Notes: generated by a model from the sequence alone, not told the origin. A DNA stretch of 64,000 nucleotides from Bacteriovorax sp. Seq25_V (GCF_000447795.1 NZ_AUNI01000015.1:372001-436000), one strand, 5' to 3'; positions 51,501-61,587 are shown, numbered from the stretch's first letter. Made by a program: numbers and translations.

Positions 51501-53321
51501 ATGACAACAGCAAGAAAAAAAATTCACAGCGATCCCTACTCAAAGTTCAACCAAATAAATGGAAAACATCCATTAATGAAGAATTGTCCTGATTCTTTTA
51601 TCTCCTATAAAGCGAGAAAGAGAAAAGGTGGGAAAGTGTCGTTCTTTAACTTCGATCTTGCTAAAGAAATGGGAATTATTCCAAAAGATCATCCTCTCGA
51701 AATTACAAAAGAGCTTGAGACAAAGATTCTAGATACATTTTCAATTGTTATTATTAATGAATATGATCAGATTAACGAAATAAAGTATCCCGAAGAAGAT
51801 ATTCTTCCAAATGAATTTATGGCCACTCGTTATCTCCAGTTGCAACACCCTAACAAGCAAGGGAAAACTTCTGGTGACGGTAGAAGTATTTGGAATGGAT
51901 CAATTTCAAATAAAGGAAAAACCTGGGATATATCAAGTTGTGGAACGGGAGCTACTAGGTTAAGCCCAGCGACACATATCCAAAAGCGATATTTTCAAAC
52001 TGGTGATCCTTCGATTTCTTATGGATGTGGCTATAGTGAAGTTGATGAAGGGTTAGGTACTTTGTTTTTCAGTGAAGTTTTAAATAGAAATGGATATCAA
52101 ACAGAGAGAGTTCTTGGGATTATCGAATTTTCAAAGGGGATTTCGATCAATATTAGAGCTCATGTTAACCTGATTCGTCCTTCCCATATGTTTAATCACT
52201 TAAAGCAAAGCAATTACGATGCTCTAAGTAACATCGTTAATTATTTCATCGATCGAGAAGTAGGGAATAAGAGGTGGACTAATGTACCAACCTCACACAA
52301 GGGAAGATTAAAGTACTTTTTAGATAAGCAAGTGGAAACCTTTGCTAAGCTTTCAGCTAATTTTGAAGATGATTATATCTTCTGCTGGCTTGATTGGGAT
52401 GGCGACAATATTTTAATGGATGGCGGAATCATTGATTATGGTTCAGTTCGTCAGTTCGGTTTATTTCACCATGAGTATCGTTACGATGATGTTCAAAGAT
52501 ACTCTACAACTATTAAAGAACAGAAGGATAAGGCAAAGTATATTGTTAAGTGCTTTATCCAGATCTATGATTATTTAACGACAAAAGAGAAGAAGCCAAT
52601 TAACGCTTACAATAAACATGAAAAGCTCGAAGAGTTCGAGGTTATTTTTCAAAGACAGAAGTCTAATAATCTTCTCCAAAAGATTGGTTATACTCAAGAT
52701 ATCTGTGATTACCTTATTACTAAAAAGTCAGACACTGTTGAAAAGCTTAAAAATGTTTTTTCATATTTTGAAAGATCCAAATCTGTTCTTGGTCCAGAGG
52801 AAGTGAGTGATGGTATTAATTGGAATGCTATCTTTTGTATGAGAGACATTCTACGCGAGCTTCCACAGATCTATCTCCATAGAGATGATGTTGTAAGCAG
52901 AGAAGAGTTTATGGAGATTATGAAGTCTTCTTATGCAACAGAGGAAGACATCGAGATAAACCCTACACGAGCAAAAAAAATCGATGATTTTCAGGCTCTA
53001 TATCTTGAACTTATTGATTATGTTTCAAAGAAAAATCATGTTTCGCAATTAGATACATTACTGGCCGTGACAATGAGATCATCTATAATTAATAAGTATG
53101 ATCGTGTGACAGGTGATAGCATTACAACCATAGTTAATAAAGTCTTAGCTCACAGACCAAAACTAAATTCAGAGCAGATGTTTGAACTTATGCATGAGTT
53201 TGCTGAGTACCAAAATTTAGACCCAGATACAAAGAGATTATCGAGAGAGCGAAATACAGAGCATTCAAAAATTATGAGAGGGATGTTAAAGATTGTTCGT
53301 ACATATCGAGAGGGAATCTGA
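51501..53321 (+). CDS. Divergent SelO/YdiU-like protein
   Basis: 606 residues, no signal peptide. SelO (UPF0061) is a pseudokinase-fold AMP transferase. Here the landmarks are altered but in order: SGDGRSIWNGSISNKGKTWD (cf. LGDGRA... LKG), SSCGTGATRLSPAT, a metal-site-like DWDGDNILMDGGIIDYGS (cf. NTDNMSILG..IDYGP), then a long helical C-terminus. ATG 51501 is preferred to an upstream TTG; no strong ribosome site. AMPylation is inferred and needs testing. It precedes an S51 peptidase gene. Confidence 0.72.
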   Translation: MTTARKKIHSDPYSKFNQINGKHPLMKNCPDSFISYKARKRKGGKVSFFNFDLAKEMGIIPKDHPLEITKELETKILDTFSIVIINEYDQINEIKYPEEDILPNEFMATRYLQLQHPNKQGKTSGDGRSIWNGSISNKGKTWDISSCGTGATRLSPATHIQKRYFQTGDPSISYGCGYSEVDEGLGTLFFSEVLNRNGYQTERVLGIIEFSKGISINIRAHVNLIRPSHMFNHLKQSNYDALSNIVNYFIDREVGNKRWTNVPTSHKGRLKYFLDKQVETFAKLSANFEDDYIFCWLDWDGDNILMDGGIIDYGSVRQFGLFHHEYRYDDVQRYSTTIKEQKDKAKYIVKCFIQIYDYLTTKEKKPINAYNKHEKLEEFEVIFQRQKSNNLLQKIGYTQDICDYLITKKSDTVEKLKNVFSYFERSKSVLGPEEVSDGINWNAIFCMRDILRELPQIYLHRDDVVSREEFMEIMKSSYATEEDIEINPTRAKKIDDFQALYLELIDYVSKKNHVSQLDTLLAVTMRSSIINKYDRVTGDSITTIVNKVLAHRPKLNSEQMFELMHEFAEYQNLDPDTKRLSRERNTEHSKIMRGMLKIVRTYREGI

Positions 53322-53337
53322 TTAAAAGAGAGGGGAT

Positions 53338-54003
53338 GTGAATCTCGTATTATATGGAGGTGGTCATGAATGGGAGAATGATCATCTTGATCTAGAGGCG
53401 ATTAGCCTTACTGGAAAGAAATCACCAAGTTTTACTTTTATACCTGCGGGCTCGTACGAGTCTGAGATTGAGTTTCGTGCGCTAATAAAGCAGTATCAAC
53501 AATTTGGAGTGAAAAGATTTTTACAATTTTCAATCGATGTTGATTTTGATCAGACACTTAAAGACGAAGCCTTTAATTCAGATATCATTCACCTTGGTGG
53601 TGGAAATACATACTATTTCCTAAAGTATCTTCGCTCTAAGGGAATGCTTGCCGAGTTAAAAAGATTTGTCAAAAATGGGGGAGTTCTCACTGGTCTTAGT
53701 GCTGGTGGAATTCTAATGACGCCAACAATAGATACTGCCGGTTTCCCTGAATTTGATTGTGATGATAATGAAGAAAACTTGAAAAACCTAAAGGCTCTTG
53801 GGTTGGTAAATTTTGAATTCTTTCCGCATTATAGAAATTCAAAACGCTATGATAAAGAATTGCTCGCTCATTCAACAAAAATTAAAAGACCATTATATGC
53901 TTGTCCAGACGGTAGTGGTATCAGTGTTAACGGAAAGAGTTTAAAATTTCATGGGAAGGTTTATTGTTTCTTTGAAGGAAAGAAGATTACTGTATCTCGT
54001 TAG
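53338..54003 (+). CDS. Peptidase S51 (dipeptidase E-like)
   Basis: 221 residues from a GTG start with AGAGGGG upstream. The nucleophile elbow GLSAGGIL supplies Ser; LGGGNTYYFLKYL and a later FFPHYRN complete the S51 pattern of dipeptidase E and cyanophycinase. No signal peptide, so cytoplasmic. It follows the SelO-like gene by 16 bases. Confidence 0.88.
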   Translation: MNLVLYGGGHEWENDHLDLEAISLTGKKSPSFTFIPAGSYESEIEFRALIKQYQQFGVKRFLQFSIDVDFDQTLKDEAFNSDIIHLGGGNTYYFLKYLRSKGMLAELKRFVKNGGVLTGLSAGGILMTPTIDTAGFPEFDCDDNEENLKNLKALGLVNFEFFPHYRNSKRYDKELLAHSTKIKRPLYACPDGSGISVNGKSLKFHGKVYCFFEGKKITVSR

Positions 54004-54377
54004 CGAGAAGGTCTGGAAAGAATAAACGCCATTACTACAATACCAGATAATGCGACAATCGATTTAATATAGATATTCACATTTACAAAAATTAGAGTGT
54101 AGCTAAAAAAAATCACAATTGCAGTGCAAGCAATCCATTTAGTTTTTACGCTTATGGCCCCATGCTTTTCCCAGTCATTGATAATTGGCCCAAAAATTCT
54201 GTGCTCGAGAAGCCAATTATGCATCCTCTTAGAACTTTGAGAAAATAAGTAAGCCGCAAGAATTAGAAATGGTGTAGTTGGTAATATGGGAAGAAAGAGT
54301 CCAATAAAACCTAGAATGATTGAAACAAATCCGAGAGTGAGAAAAATTAATTTCTTAGTTTTTCTCGATATCGTCAT
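54000..54377 (-). CDS. DUF454 (YbaN-family) membrane protein
   Basis: 125 residues, three or four transmembrane helices. The motif LGFIGLFLPILPTTPFLILAA is the hallmark of the DUF454/YbaN family, followed by WLLEHRIFGPIINDWEKHGAIS. Function unknown. Its start touches the cmoB stop. Confidence 0.92.
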   Translation of the reverse strand: MTISRKTKKLIFLTLGFVSIILGFIGLFLPILPTTPFLILAAYLFSQSSKRMHNWLLEHRIFGPIINDWEKHGAISVKTKWIACTAIVIFFSYTLIFVNVNIYIKSIVALSGIVVMAFILSRPSR

Positions 54378-55357
54378 TAGTCAAACCTTTTAATAGGAGA
54401 TGGTTTCTTCTGAGCTTTTACACAGAATCTTACAGGAGCAGGATGACCCTCGACTGTCTTTGTCTTATCATTAGGATCAAGGAACTCTTCAAGAGATTGA
54501 AATGGTGGAGGGCACCAAGGTGTGGTACTTTGCTCTTCAGTCGTTGTTAAAGATTCCGAGAGTACTTCAATATTTGTAAAGCCTGTGCGGTTAAGCCAGT
54601 TTTTCAAGCAAGAAAGGGTTGGTAAAAACCATACATTTCTCATTTTTGAGTAACGATCTTCAGGGAAGAGACAAATACTTTCTTCTCCTGGAATTCCAAT
54701 TGTTTCAAGAATAAGGTGACCTTCCGACTTTAACGCCTCTCTCATTTCCATTAGTTGTTCAAGAGGGTGACGATGGTGATAAATGATTCCCATTGAAAAA
54801 ATTGTATCAAACATTGATCTGAAATATGGGAGCTCTTCAATACCGAAGAGTTCGAACTTTAAATTACCTTTGTTTGCTATCTTATTAATAAATTCAAATT
54901 GAAACTTATTGTGAATAACTGGATCTATCCCTAGAACAAGTTCTGGCTGATCTTTAAGCATCTGAAACATGTAGTAGCCGTTGTTACAGCCAATATCTAA
55001 AACGACTTGATCTTTTAAGCTACCAATTGAATCCTGAATTCTCTTCCATTTTAAATTAGAACGCCATTCAGAGTCGATAGCAAGGTCATCTACTTTGAAT
55101 GGACCCTTTCTCCATGGAATAAGGTCTTTTGCAATTTCTTCAATTAGTAGTGACTCTGATTTATTGGTAACGAGGTGAACATAGTCATCAACTTCAACCT
55201 GAGTTGCGATAGAATTAAGTTGTGAAATTTTCTCTTGGATAGGAGAGTACTTTTCACCGGCCTTGTGGCCAGTCCAGCTATTTCTTTCATCTAGAATTTT
55301 TCTTAAACTTTCAATATCAACATGAGGTTGATATTTTTCAAGATATGAAAGTTCCAT
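54377..55357 (-). CDS. cmoB: tRNA U34 carboxymethyltransferase CmoB
   Basis: Transfers the carboxymethyl group from carboxy-SAM to 5-hydroxyuridine at tRNA wobble position 34. 326 residues. Motifs: RKGPF, WRSNLKW, VLDIGCNNGYYMF, DTIFSMGIIYHHRHPLEQL and NVWFLPT. Downstream of cmoA with a 9-base gap, so the enzyme and its cofactor synthase are co-expressed. Confidence 0.96.
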   Translation of the reverse strand: MELSYLEKYQPHVDIESLRKILDERNSWTGHKAGEKYSPIQEKISQLNSIATQVEVDDYVHLVTNKSESLLIEEIAKDLIPWRKGPFKVDDLAIDSEWRSNLKWKRIQDSIGSLKDQVVLDIGCNNGYYMFQMLKDQPELVLGIDPVIHNKFQFEFINKIANKGNLKFELFGIEELPYFRSMFDTIFSMGIIYHHRHPLEQLMEMREALKSEGHLILETIGIPGEESICLFPEDRYSKMRNVWFLPTLSCLKNWLNRTGFTNIEVLSESLTTTEEQSTTPWCPPPFQSLEEFLDPNDKTKTVEGHPAPVRFCVKAQKKPSPIKRFD

Positions 55358-55366
55358 CTATTGTCC

Positions 55367-56134
55367 TTACTTTATTCCGAGGTAACAGCAGAAATTATAC
55401 CATCTAAAAATCATTTCTGTCTTTTTAAAACCAGCTTCTTTCATCATTTGAATTTGATCTGTTGGCGTAATAGGTCTTAAAACATTTTCGAGGGCATCTC
55501 TTTTTTGAGAGATCTCCATTTCACTGTAGCCATTTCTTCTTTTGAAGTCATAGTAGAGGTCAATAAGTAACTTATCAATTTGGTCGTCATGGCAGATGAT
55601 TTTCTCCGCAAGAACAAAAACACCACCCGGGTTAAGAGAGTCGAAGATATTTTTCAAAATCTCTGGTCGTGAAGAGGGCTCAAGAAACTGTAAGGTATAA
55701 TTCATAATAACCATACCAGCATTCTCCATAGGGAATGTTTCAATATCGCCATTTGAAAGATTAATATCTTTTAAACCAAATGAATCAAGTTTCTTTCTTG
55801 CTTTATCAATCATTGCCACTGAGTTATCAACACCAAACATCGCAGGACGATCTTTTTCCATTTTCTTAAATGCTTGTGCAATAATTTGCAGGGTTGATCC
55901 TGTAGAACATCCGAGGTCATAAATATTCCCACCCAGATAAGCCCTACGGCATAGGTCAGCTATAATCTTGTGTATCTCATGGTAATTAGGAATCGAACGT
56001 TCCACCATATCGTCAAATACTTGAGCGACATCATCGTTAAACTCGAACTTACTTATTTCGTCTCTATGTTTTTTAAATACTTCATCACGCATGGAGCCAA
56101 AATAAAACGAAGATGACCGTTTGTCTACAGACAT
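55367..56134 (-). CDS. cmoA: Carboxy-SAM synthase CmoA
   Basis: Makes carboxy-S-adenosyl-methionine from SAM and prephenate. Motifs: FNDDVAQVFDDMVERSIPNY in substance, YDLGCSTGSTLQ, GVDNSVAMIDKAR, MNYTLQFL. The start at 56134 gives 255 residues; an in-frame ATG at 56092 gives 241 and a family-like N-terminus, so it is possible. No strong ribosome site decides. Confidence 0.95.
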   Translation of the reverse strand: MSVDKRSSSFYFGSMRDEVFKKHRDEISKFEFNDDVAQVFDDMVERSIPNYHEIHKIIADLCRRAYLGGNIYDLGCSTGSTLQIIAQAFKKMEKDRPAMFGVDNSVAMIDKARKKLDSFGLKDINLSNGDIETFPMENAGMVIMNYTLQFLEPSSRPEILKNIFDSLNPGGVFVLAEKIICHDDQIDKLLIDLYYDFKRRNGYSEMEISQKRDALENVLRPITPTDQIQMMKEAGFKKTEMIFRWYNFCCYLGIK

Positions 56135-56243
56135 TTTATGTAAGTTTTAACCTTTGAAAATTAAGAACTTACGAGACTTTTTTTCCGATTCAAAAAATCA
56201 CCAAAACAGTGGACAATATTTATAGTTTAAAAAATGGAGCGAA

Positions 56244-56897
56244 ATGGAAAAGCTATCACGATTTGCAAGATCTTTTAATGAGACGCATCGAATTTGTACT
56301 CACGAAATCTCTGGGCATTTACATCTATTGAGATTTTGTATTGATGAATTAGTGGAACAGCTAGGCGACGATAATCAGCTTGCTGAGAAAATCGAAGAAG
56401 GCGTTACAAAACTTGAGGAGATGAACAAACTTTGGAAAATATGTTCTCGTTACCATGATCCATTTGGTGTGATTGAGTTAGACGGCCTTGCGGAAAAAGC
56501 AATTGGTCTTGTCACTTTGTATAACGGAAAATTTATTAAAGAAATTAATTATATCGTTGAAGGTGAACTCGAACTTGCAACAGATGAAGGAATTCTTTTC
56601 ATCGAAGCTATTTATGCTGCAGCATCGCTAGCATCTTTTTTTGCAATTAGAGATCACCAAAAAGAATTATATTTCAAAATTAGTGGACATCTTTTGAACA
56701 ATGGAGAACGTGAGGTGAAAATTACATCTAACGTTTCAAAGTTTTCAATTGAGGAGGCCAATGCAATCTTGGACAATGGAAATGAAAATGAAAAAACTCA
56801 GCGACGTTTCAATGGAGTGGAGCTGGTTAAAGAAAATAATGGAACATATAGTATCGAATTAGATAATAACTTTTTAAGTGTAAGGATTAGATTATGA
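56244..56897 (+). CDS. Degenerate histidine kinase/ChpT-like phosphotransfer protein
   Basis: 217 residues. A DHp-like helix carries TRHE-style CTHEISGHLHLL (His20), then a second long helix. The C-terminal ~120 residues have the shape of a kinase ATP domain but no N, G1 or G2 boxes. This matches the ChpT idea of a kinase-derived phosphotransferase. It overlaps the OmpR-type regulator gene by 4 bp. Confidence 0.7.
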   Translation: MEKLSRFARSFNETHRICTHEISGHLHLLRFCIDELVEQLGDDNQLAEKIEEGVTKLEEMNKLWKICSRYHDPFGVIELDGLAEKAIGLVTLYNGKFIKEINYIVEGELELATDEGILFIEAIYAAASLASFFAIRDHQKELYFKISGHLLNNGEREVKITSNVSKFSIEEANAILDNGNENEKTQRRFNGVELVKENNGTYSIELDNNFLSVRIRL

Positions 56898-57565
56898 GTT
56901 TTTCAGAAAAAGAAATTTGGATTTTAGAAGATGATAAAGGTTGTCAGTTTGTCTATGAGCAAACACTCGATCATCGTTATAAGACGAGATACTTTAGTAA
57001 GATAGCTGATTTTCAAGCTGCCCTTGAAGCAACAACTGAAGACCCTGCTCTTCTCATTGCGGACCTAATGCTCGACGATGGAAATTTTATGACTTACCTA
57101 AACTCTGGTAAGGATCCACGTCTTATGGTAATTCCATTTATAATTGTATCTTCAATTGATGATATTGATGCTCTTAGATATTGTTTTATGGAAGGAGCAA
57201 TTGATTACCTAACTAAACCTTTTAAGAAAAACGAACTCATCGTTAAAATTGAAAATATCTTTTCAGGAGCAAAGAAGAGTAGTGTCTCCACACATGTAGG
57301 TGGTCAGAAATCAGTTTTACTTGACGGAAGAGAAATTGGAAATCTTACGAGTAAGCAAAAGCAACTATTGGGATTATTTCTTGATAATCCTGATAGAGTT
57401 GTTACAAGAGATGATATCCTTGATAATGTTTGGGGCGATACAAATGTTCACCCAAAGACGGTTGATGTACACCTTTATAATTTAAGAAGAAAACTTCATG
57501 ATATGGGGTATATCATTCGCTCTGAAGGAGGAGGTAAGTGGTCGCTTATCTCTGATACTATCTAG
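56894..57565 (+). CDS. OmpR-family response regulator
   Basis: 223 residues. Receiver: acidic pocket EDD (12-14), phospho-acceptor Asp57 (LIADLMLDD), a Ser in VSSID and LTKPF Lys. C-terminal winged helix: LTSKQKQLLGLFLDNPDRVV, ILDNVWGD, and TVDVHLYNLRRKL. Coupled (4-bp overlap) to the degenerate kinase-like gene, its likely phosphate partner. Confidence 0.93.
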   Translation: MSFSEKEIWILEDDKGCQFVYEQTLDHRYKTRYFSKIADFQAALEATTEDPALLIADLMLDDGNFMTYLNSGKDPRLMVIPFIIVSSIDDIDALRYCFMEGAIDYLTKPFKKNELIVKIENIFSGAKKSSVSTHVGGQKSVLLDGREIGNLTSKQKQLLGLFLDNPDRVVTRDDILDNVWGDTNVHPKTVDVHLYNLRRKLHDMGYIIRSEGGGKWSLISDTI

Positions 57566-57584
57566 TTAATTCACTTAACTCTCT

Positions 57585-57611
57585 GGGCTGGAAACTTCGC
57601 TTTTCTAGCCC
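57585..57611 (+). terminator. Hairpin after the OmpR-type gene
   Basis: GGGCTGGAAA (57585-57594) pairs with TTTCTAGCCC (57602-57611) with one G-U pair around CTTCGCT. Confidence 0.65.
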
Positions 57612-57625
57612 GAAATTCTCATCTA

Positions 57626-57634
57626 TGTTATAAT
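57626..57634 (+). promoter_or_regulatory. Extended -10 promoter for acnA
   Basis: TG-T-TATAAT at 57626-57634; no good -35, as usual for extended -10 promoters. It lies 35 bases before the acnA start. Confidence 0.45.
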
Positions 57635-57668
57635 TTAGAAAATTTAGATCACGTCAGAAGGAGTGGAT

Positions 57669-60344
57669 ATGAGTAAATTTAAGAAGTCCTTAAATGTGGG
57701 CCAAAAGTCTTATTCTTATTTTTCTTTAAACGAGGCAAAAGCCGCAGGACTTGGTAACATCGATAAACTTCCAAGATCATTAAAAGTACTTTTAGAAAAT
57801 TTATTAAGGCATGAGAACGGAACGACTGTTACCTGGGATGACGTAAAGGCCATCAATGAATGGGCCGAAACTAGAAAATCTAATCATGAAATTGCTTATA
57901 ACCCTGCTCGCGTTGTTCTTCAAGACTTCACGGGTGTTCCTGCAGTTGTTGATCTAGCTGCGATGAGAGACGCAATGGTATCTCTTGGAGGAGATCCGCA
58001 AAAAATTAATCCTCTCGTTCCTGTTGATTTAGTTATTGATCACTCTGTGATGGTTGAACATTTTGGAAATAAAGATGCTTTTGAAAAAAATGTTGAAATT
58101 GAATATGAAAGAAATGCTGAAAGATATAATTTTTTAAAGTGGGGACAGAAGTCTTTTAAAAATTTTCGTGCAGTTCCTCCTGGAACTGGAATTATTCATC
58201 AAGTAAATCTTGAGTATCTTGCCGATGTCGTTTGGACAAATGAAGTTAATGGTGAATTATTTGCTTACCCTGATACTTGTGTTGGAACAGATTCACATAC
58301 GACAATGATTAATGGACTCTCTGTTCTTGGTTGGGGTGTTGGTGGAATTGAAGCTGAAGCTGCAATGCTTGGACAGCCTGTAACGATGCTTATTCCTGAA
58401 GTTGTAGGTTTTAAATTAACTGGAGAACTTAAAGAGGGGATTACGGCAACAGACCTTGTGTTGAATGTTGTTGAAGCGCTTCGTAAGCATGGTGTAGTAG
58501 ATAAGTTTGTTGAATTCTTTGGGCCAGGACTCAAAGTACTATCTCTTGCTGATAGAGCAACTCTTGCAAATATGGCCCCTGAGTATGGTGCCACTTGTGG
58601 TTTTTTTCCTATCGATGAGAAGACGACAGAGTACTTGAGACTAACAGGAAGAAAAGAAGAAACAATAGCTCTCGTTGAAGCTTACGCGAAAGAGCAAGGT
58701 CTTTGGCTCTCAACAGAAGACGCAGATCCTGTATTTTCATCAATTGTAGAACTTGATATGTCGACTGTTGAACCTTGTGTTTCAGGACCTAAGAGACCTC
58801 AAGATAAAGTACAGTTAAGAAATGCAAAATCTTCATTTAAGGAAGCTCTGACTAAGACTTTTGGCTATAGTGAAGATGCCCTTCGTTTTGAATATGAAGT
58901 TGAAGGTAAAGACTTCAAGATGAAAAATGGTAATGTTGTTGTTGCTGCAATCACATCTTGTACCAATACTTCAAACCCTTCAGTCCTTATGGCCGCTGGT
59001 CTTATTGCAAAGAAAGCAGTGGAAAAAGGATTACAGACTAAACCGTGGGTAAAAACTTCGTTAGCTCCTGGGTCTAAAGTTGTTACTGATTACCTTATGG
59101 CATCTGGTCTGCAAACATATCTTGATCAGCTTGGATTTAACCTTGTTGGATATGGGTGTACAACATGTATTGGAAACACTGGACCATTACCTCCTGCTGT
59201 TTCCAAATCAATAAATGCTAATAATTTGTGTGCAACTTCAGTTCTATCTGGAAATAGAAACTTTGAAGGAAGGATTTCCCCAGATGTAAAAGCAAATTAC
59301 CTGGCATCTCCTCCGCTTGTTGTTGCTTATGCAATTGCAGGAACGATGGACTTTGATATGAATAAGGAATCTCTAGGTAAAGATAAAGATGGTAATGATG
59401 TATTTATGAAAGATATCTGGCCATCAAATGATGAGATTCAAAAAGTTGTTGCGCAATTTATTTCAGGAAAAATGTACGAAACAAGATACGCCAATGTTTT
59501 TGAAGGTGATGAGAAATGGAAGGCGGTTAATGCTCCAGATGGAGAAACATATAAATGGGATAAAGATTCTACTTATATTGCTCACCCAACATTTTTTGAA
59601 AATATTAAAGACGGTTTAGTTGAAAGCTTTGAAGTAAAAAATGCTTCTATCCTTGCTCTTCTTGGTGACTCAGTAACTACTGACCATATTTCTCCTGCGG
59701 GTAATATTAAAATTGATTCCCCTGCTGGAAAGTGGTTGACAGAGAGGGGTGTTGCTAAGCAGGACTTTAACTCTTACGGATCACGTCGTGGAAATCATAA
59801 TATTATGATGAGAGGAACATTTGCTAATATCAGAATTAAGAACGAAATGATTCCTGGTGTAGAAGGCGGGTACACAAAACATATACCTTCTGGGCAGCAG
59901 ATGAGTATTTACGATGCGGCAATGAAGTACAAAGAAGAGGGAACTCCACTTGTTATCATTGGCGGTAAGGAATATGGAACTGGTTCTTCACGTGATTGGG
60001 CAGCGAAAGGGACAAATCTTCAAGGGGTAAAGGCCGTTATTACTGAATCATTTGAAAGAATTCACCGTTCAAACTTAATTGGTATGGGTGTGATGCCTCT
60101 TCAATTCTTAAATGGAGTAACTCGGAAAACATTAAATCTTGATGGGTCAGAGAAAATTTCTCTAACACCAATAGGTTCTGAACTAGCCCCTAAAATGCAA
60201 TTTGAGTTGACTATTACTAGAGCAGACAAGACCACTGAAGTCGTACGAGTCATTTCACGCGTTGATACTGTTGATGAGCTGAACTACTTTAAAAATGGTG
60301 GTATTCTTCAGTATGTACTAAGAAATCTGAACAACTCACACTGA
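57669..60344 (+). CDS. acnA: Aconitate hydratase AcnA
   Basis: Citrate-isocitrate isomerase of the TCA cycle, 891 residues, normal for AcnA. Motifs: [31 protein letters not shown] and [13 protein letters not shown] (three Fe-S cysteines), and [13 protein letters not shown] in the C-terminal swivelling domain. ATG 57669 follows AAGGAG (57658-57663) by 5 bases. Monocistronic with a strong hairpin after it. Confidence 0.97.
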   Translation: MSKFKKSLNVGQKSYSYFSLNEAKAAGLGNIDKLPRSLKVLLENLLRHENGTTVTWDDVKAINEWAETRKSNHEIAYNPARVVLQDFTGVPAVVDLAAMRDAMVSLGGDPQKINPLVPVDLVIDHSVMVEHFGNKDAFEKNVEIEYERNAERYNFLKWGQKSFKNFRAVPPGTGIIHQVNLEYLADVVWTNEVNGELFAYPDTCVGTDSHTTMINGLSVLGWGVGGIEAEAAMLGQPVTMLIPEVVGFKLTGELKEGITATDLVLNVVEALRKHGVVDKFVEFFGPGLKVLSLADRATLANMAPEYGATCGFFPIDEKTTEYLRLTGRKEETIALVEAYAKEQGLWLSTEDADPVFSSIVELDMSTVEPCVSGPKRPQDKVQLRNAKSSFKEALTKTFGYSEDALRFEYEVEGKDFKMKNGNVVVAAITSCTNTSNPSVLMAAGLIAKKAVEKGLQTKPWVKTSLAPGSKVVTDYLMASGLQTYLDQLGFNLVGYGCTTCIGNTGPLPPAVSKSINANNLCATSVLSGNRNFEGRISPDVKANYLASPPLVVAYAIAGTMDFDMNKESLGKDKDGNDVFMKDIWPSNDEIQKVVAQFISGKMYETRYANVFEGDEKWKAVNAPDGETYKWDKDSTYIAHPTFFENIKDGLVESFEVKNASILALLGDSVTTDHISPAGNIKIDSPAGKWLTERGVAKQDFNSYGSRRGNHNIMMRGTFANIRIKNEMIPGVEGGYTKHIPSGQQMSIYDAAMKYKEEGTPLVIIGGKEYGTGSSRDWAAKGTNLQGVKAVITESFERIHRSNLIGMGVMPLQFLNGVTRKTLNLDGSEKISLTPIGSELAPKMQFELTITRADKTTEVVRVISRVDTVDELNYFKNGGILQYVLRNLNNSH

Positions 60345-60355
60345 TCTAAATTATA

Positions 60356-60382
60356 TTTCCCCCTCTGATAAGGAGGGGGAAA
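60356..60382 (+). terminator. Hairpin after acnA
   Basis: TTTCCCCCTC (60356-60365) pairs perfectly with GAGGGGGAAA (60373-60382), loop TGATAAG. Strong 10-bp stem without a long T-run. Confidence 0.72.
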
Positions 60383-60472
60383 TCACTTCTGACTAAAATC
60401 AAAAATTGTTTGTTGGAGTTAATAGCTTTTTATTGATACGCTATCGTGGAAGAATATTTATAGCTTCTTAAA

Positions 60473-60488
60473 AGAAGCATGTGAACAT
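60473..60488 (+). repeat. Short dyad in the acnA downstream gap
   Basis: GCTTCTT (60473-60479), AA, AAGAAGC (60482-60488). The 274-bp gap 60345-60618 also holds other small hairpins; no gene was recognised there. Confidence 0.4.
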
Positions 60489-60618
60489 GTTCAGATCTTG
60501 AGGCTGTTAAGTTAATGATCACTACTCATAAAAGGAATTCATTTCCTGATTTTAATCAAGAATTCTTATGTTGGAGATCATTAATATTTATTGTTATTCT
60601 TAAAATATTGGAGAGGTT

Positions 60619-61587
60619 ATGAATATTGAAATTGATGAGCAATGTGAAATTTTGGACGAACTCAATAAGCTTTCTGATTTCCTCGTGGTCTTAGAAAAGA
60701 AGTATGACCTAAACTTGTGCATTCACATTAAGAGATCTCTGCATAATTTGAAAGGGACTTTACAGATGGTCGGCTTCATAAAAATCGGAGAGTTCTTTCA
60801 TGATATTGAAGATCTTTTTGAAAAGAAAGTTCAAGACCATGTTTTTTTAAACTTGATAATTCGCTATCTGGGTGATGCTGAAAAAATGATAAGTAGCTCA
60901 CAGGATGAAATTTCTGAAAACTTCTATAACGAGCTTGTTGCTTTTAAAAATAGCCCTATGCCAGAAAAATTTACGCAGCAAGGTCTAGATTTACTTAAAG
61001 AAATACAAGACCAGCAGAAATTTGATCCAAAGACATCGAGGCTCGACTTTGGTGATAGAAATATGATTTATGCTCTTGTCGATGATGACTCTTATAATAT
61101 TTTAAAAGAAGAAATTATCGGCGATTCAAATATCTATATTCAACGATATAGAACACTTTCTGAGTTGTTTACTGCTACGTCGCAAATGACGCCTGAATTT
61201 ATTTTTATCGAAGGCATGACTAAATCTGACATTAACCGTTTTCTCTTTAGAAAGAATATCAATATTGATAGAACTAGCTTATTTTTTATCGTAGATAATA
61301 TCGATGACGAAATTATTTCTTCAATCAGAAAAGATAGGCATACTTTTTATCTACAAAAAGGACTTCGTAAAATCGATGTGATTTCAAAGATGGTTGCAGC
61401 TATTGAGTTCATGAATTATCACAATCTGATGTCATCAGCGATTAACTTCGAGCAGAAAGTTTTTGCGTATCATGAAGATATAAAGACGATTATGTTGGCC
61501 AAAGGGCAGCAAGAAGATTTTTTCTTGTTTGAGAAGGCCTTTAAGGAAAGCTTAAAGGCCCGTAGTAAAATCTTAAAAACTGAGTGA
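60619..61587 (+). CDS. HPt domain plus degenerate receiver-like domain
   Basis: 322 residues. Residues ~1-110 look like an HPt bundle with LHNLKGTLQMVGF (His42, xxKG). Residues ~145-265 look like a receiver (YALVDDDSYNIL, FFIVDNIDDE) but the phospho-acceptor strand reads FIFIEGM, with Glu in place of Asp, so it probably cannot be phosphorylated normally. The C-terminus is helical. A tuned phosphate sink or pseudo-receiver is inferred. Confidence 0.72.
   Translation: MNIEIDEQCEILDELNKLSDFLVVLEKKYDLNLCIHIKRSLHNLKGTLQMVGFIKIGEFFHDIEDLFEKKVQDHVFLNLIIRYLGDAEKMISSSQDEISENFYNELVAFKNSPMPEKFTQQGLDLLKEIQDQQKFDPKTSRLDFGDRNMIYALVDDDSYNILKEEIIGDSNIYIQRYRTLSELFTATSQMTPEFIFIEGMTKSDINRFLFRKNINIDRTSLFFIVDNIDDEIISSIRKDRHTFYLQKGLRKIDVISKMVAAIEFMNYHNLMSSAINFEQKVFAYHEDIKTIMLAKGQQEDFFLFEKAFKESLKARSKILKTE

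Noticed and set aside
58265-58594. 109-residue frame on the - strand inside acnA
   Set aside because: Antisense to a highly conserved part of aconitase, with no ribosome site or recognisable motif.
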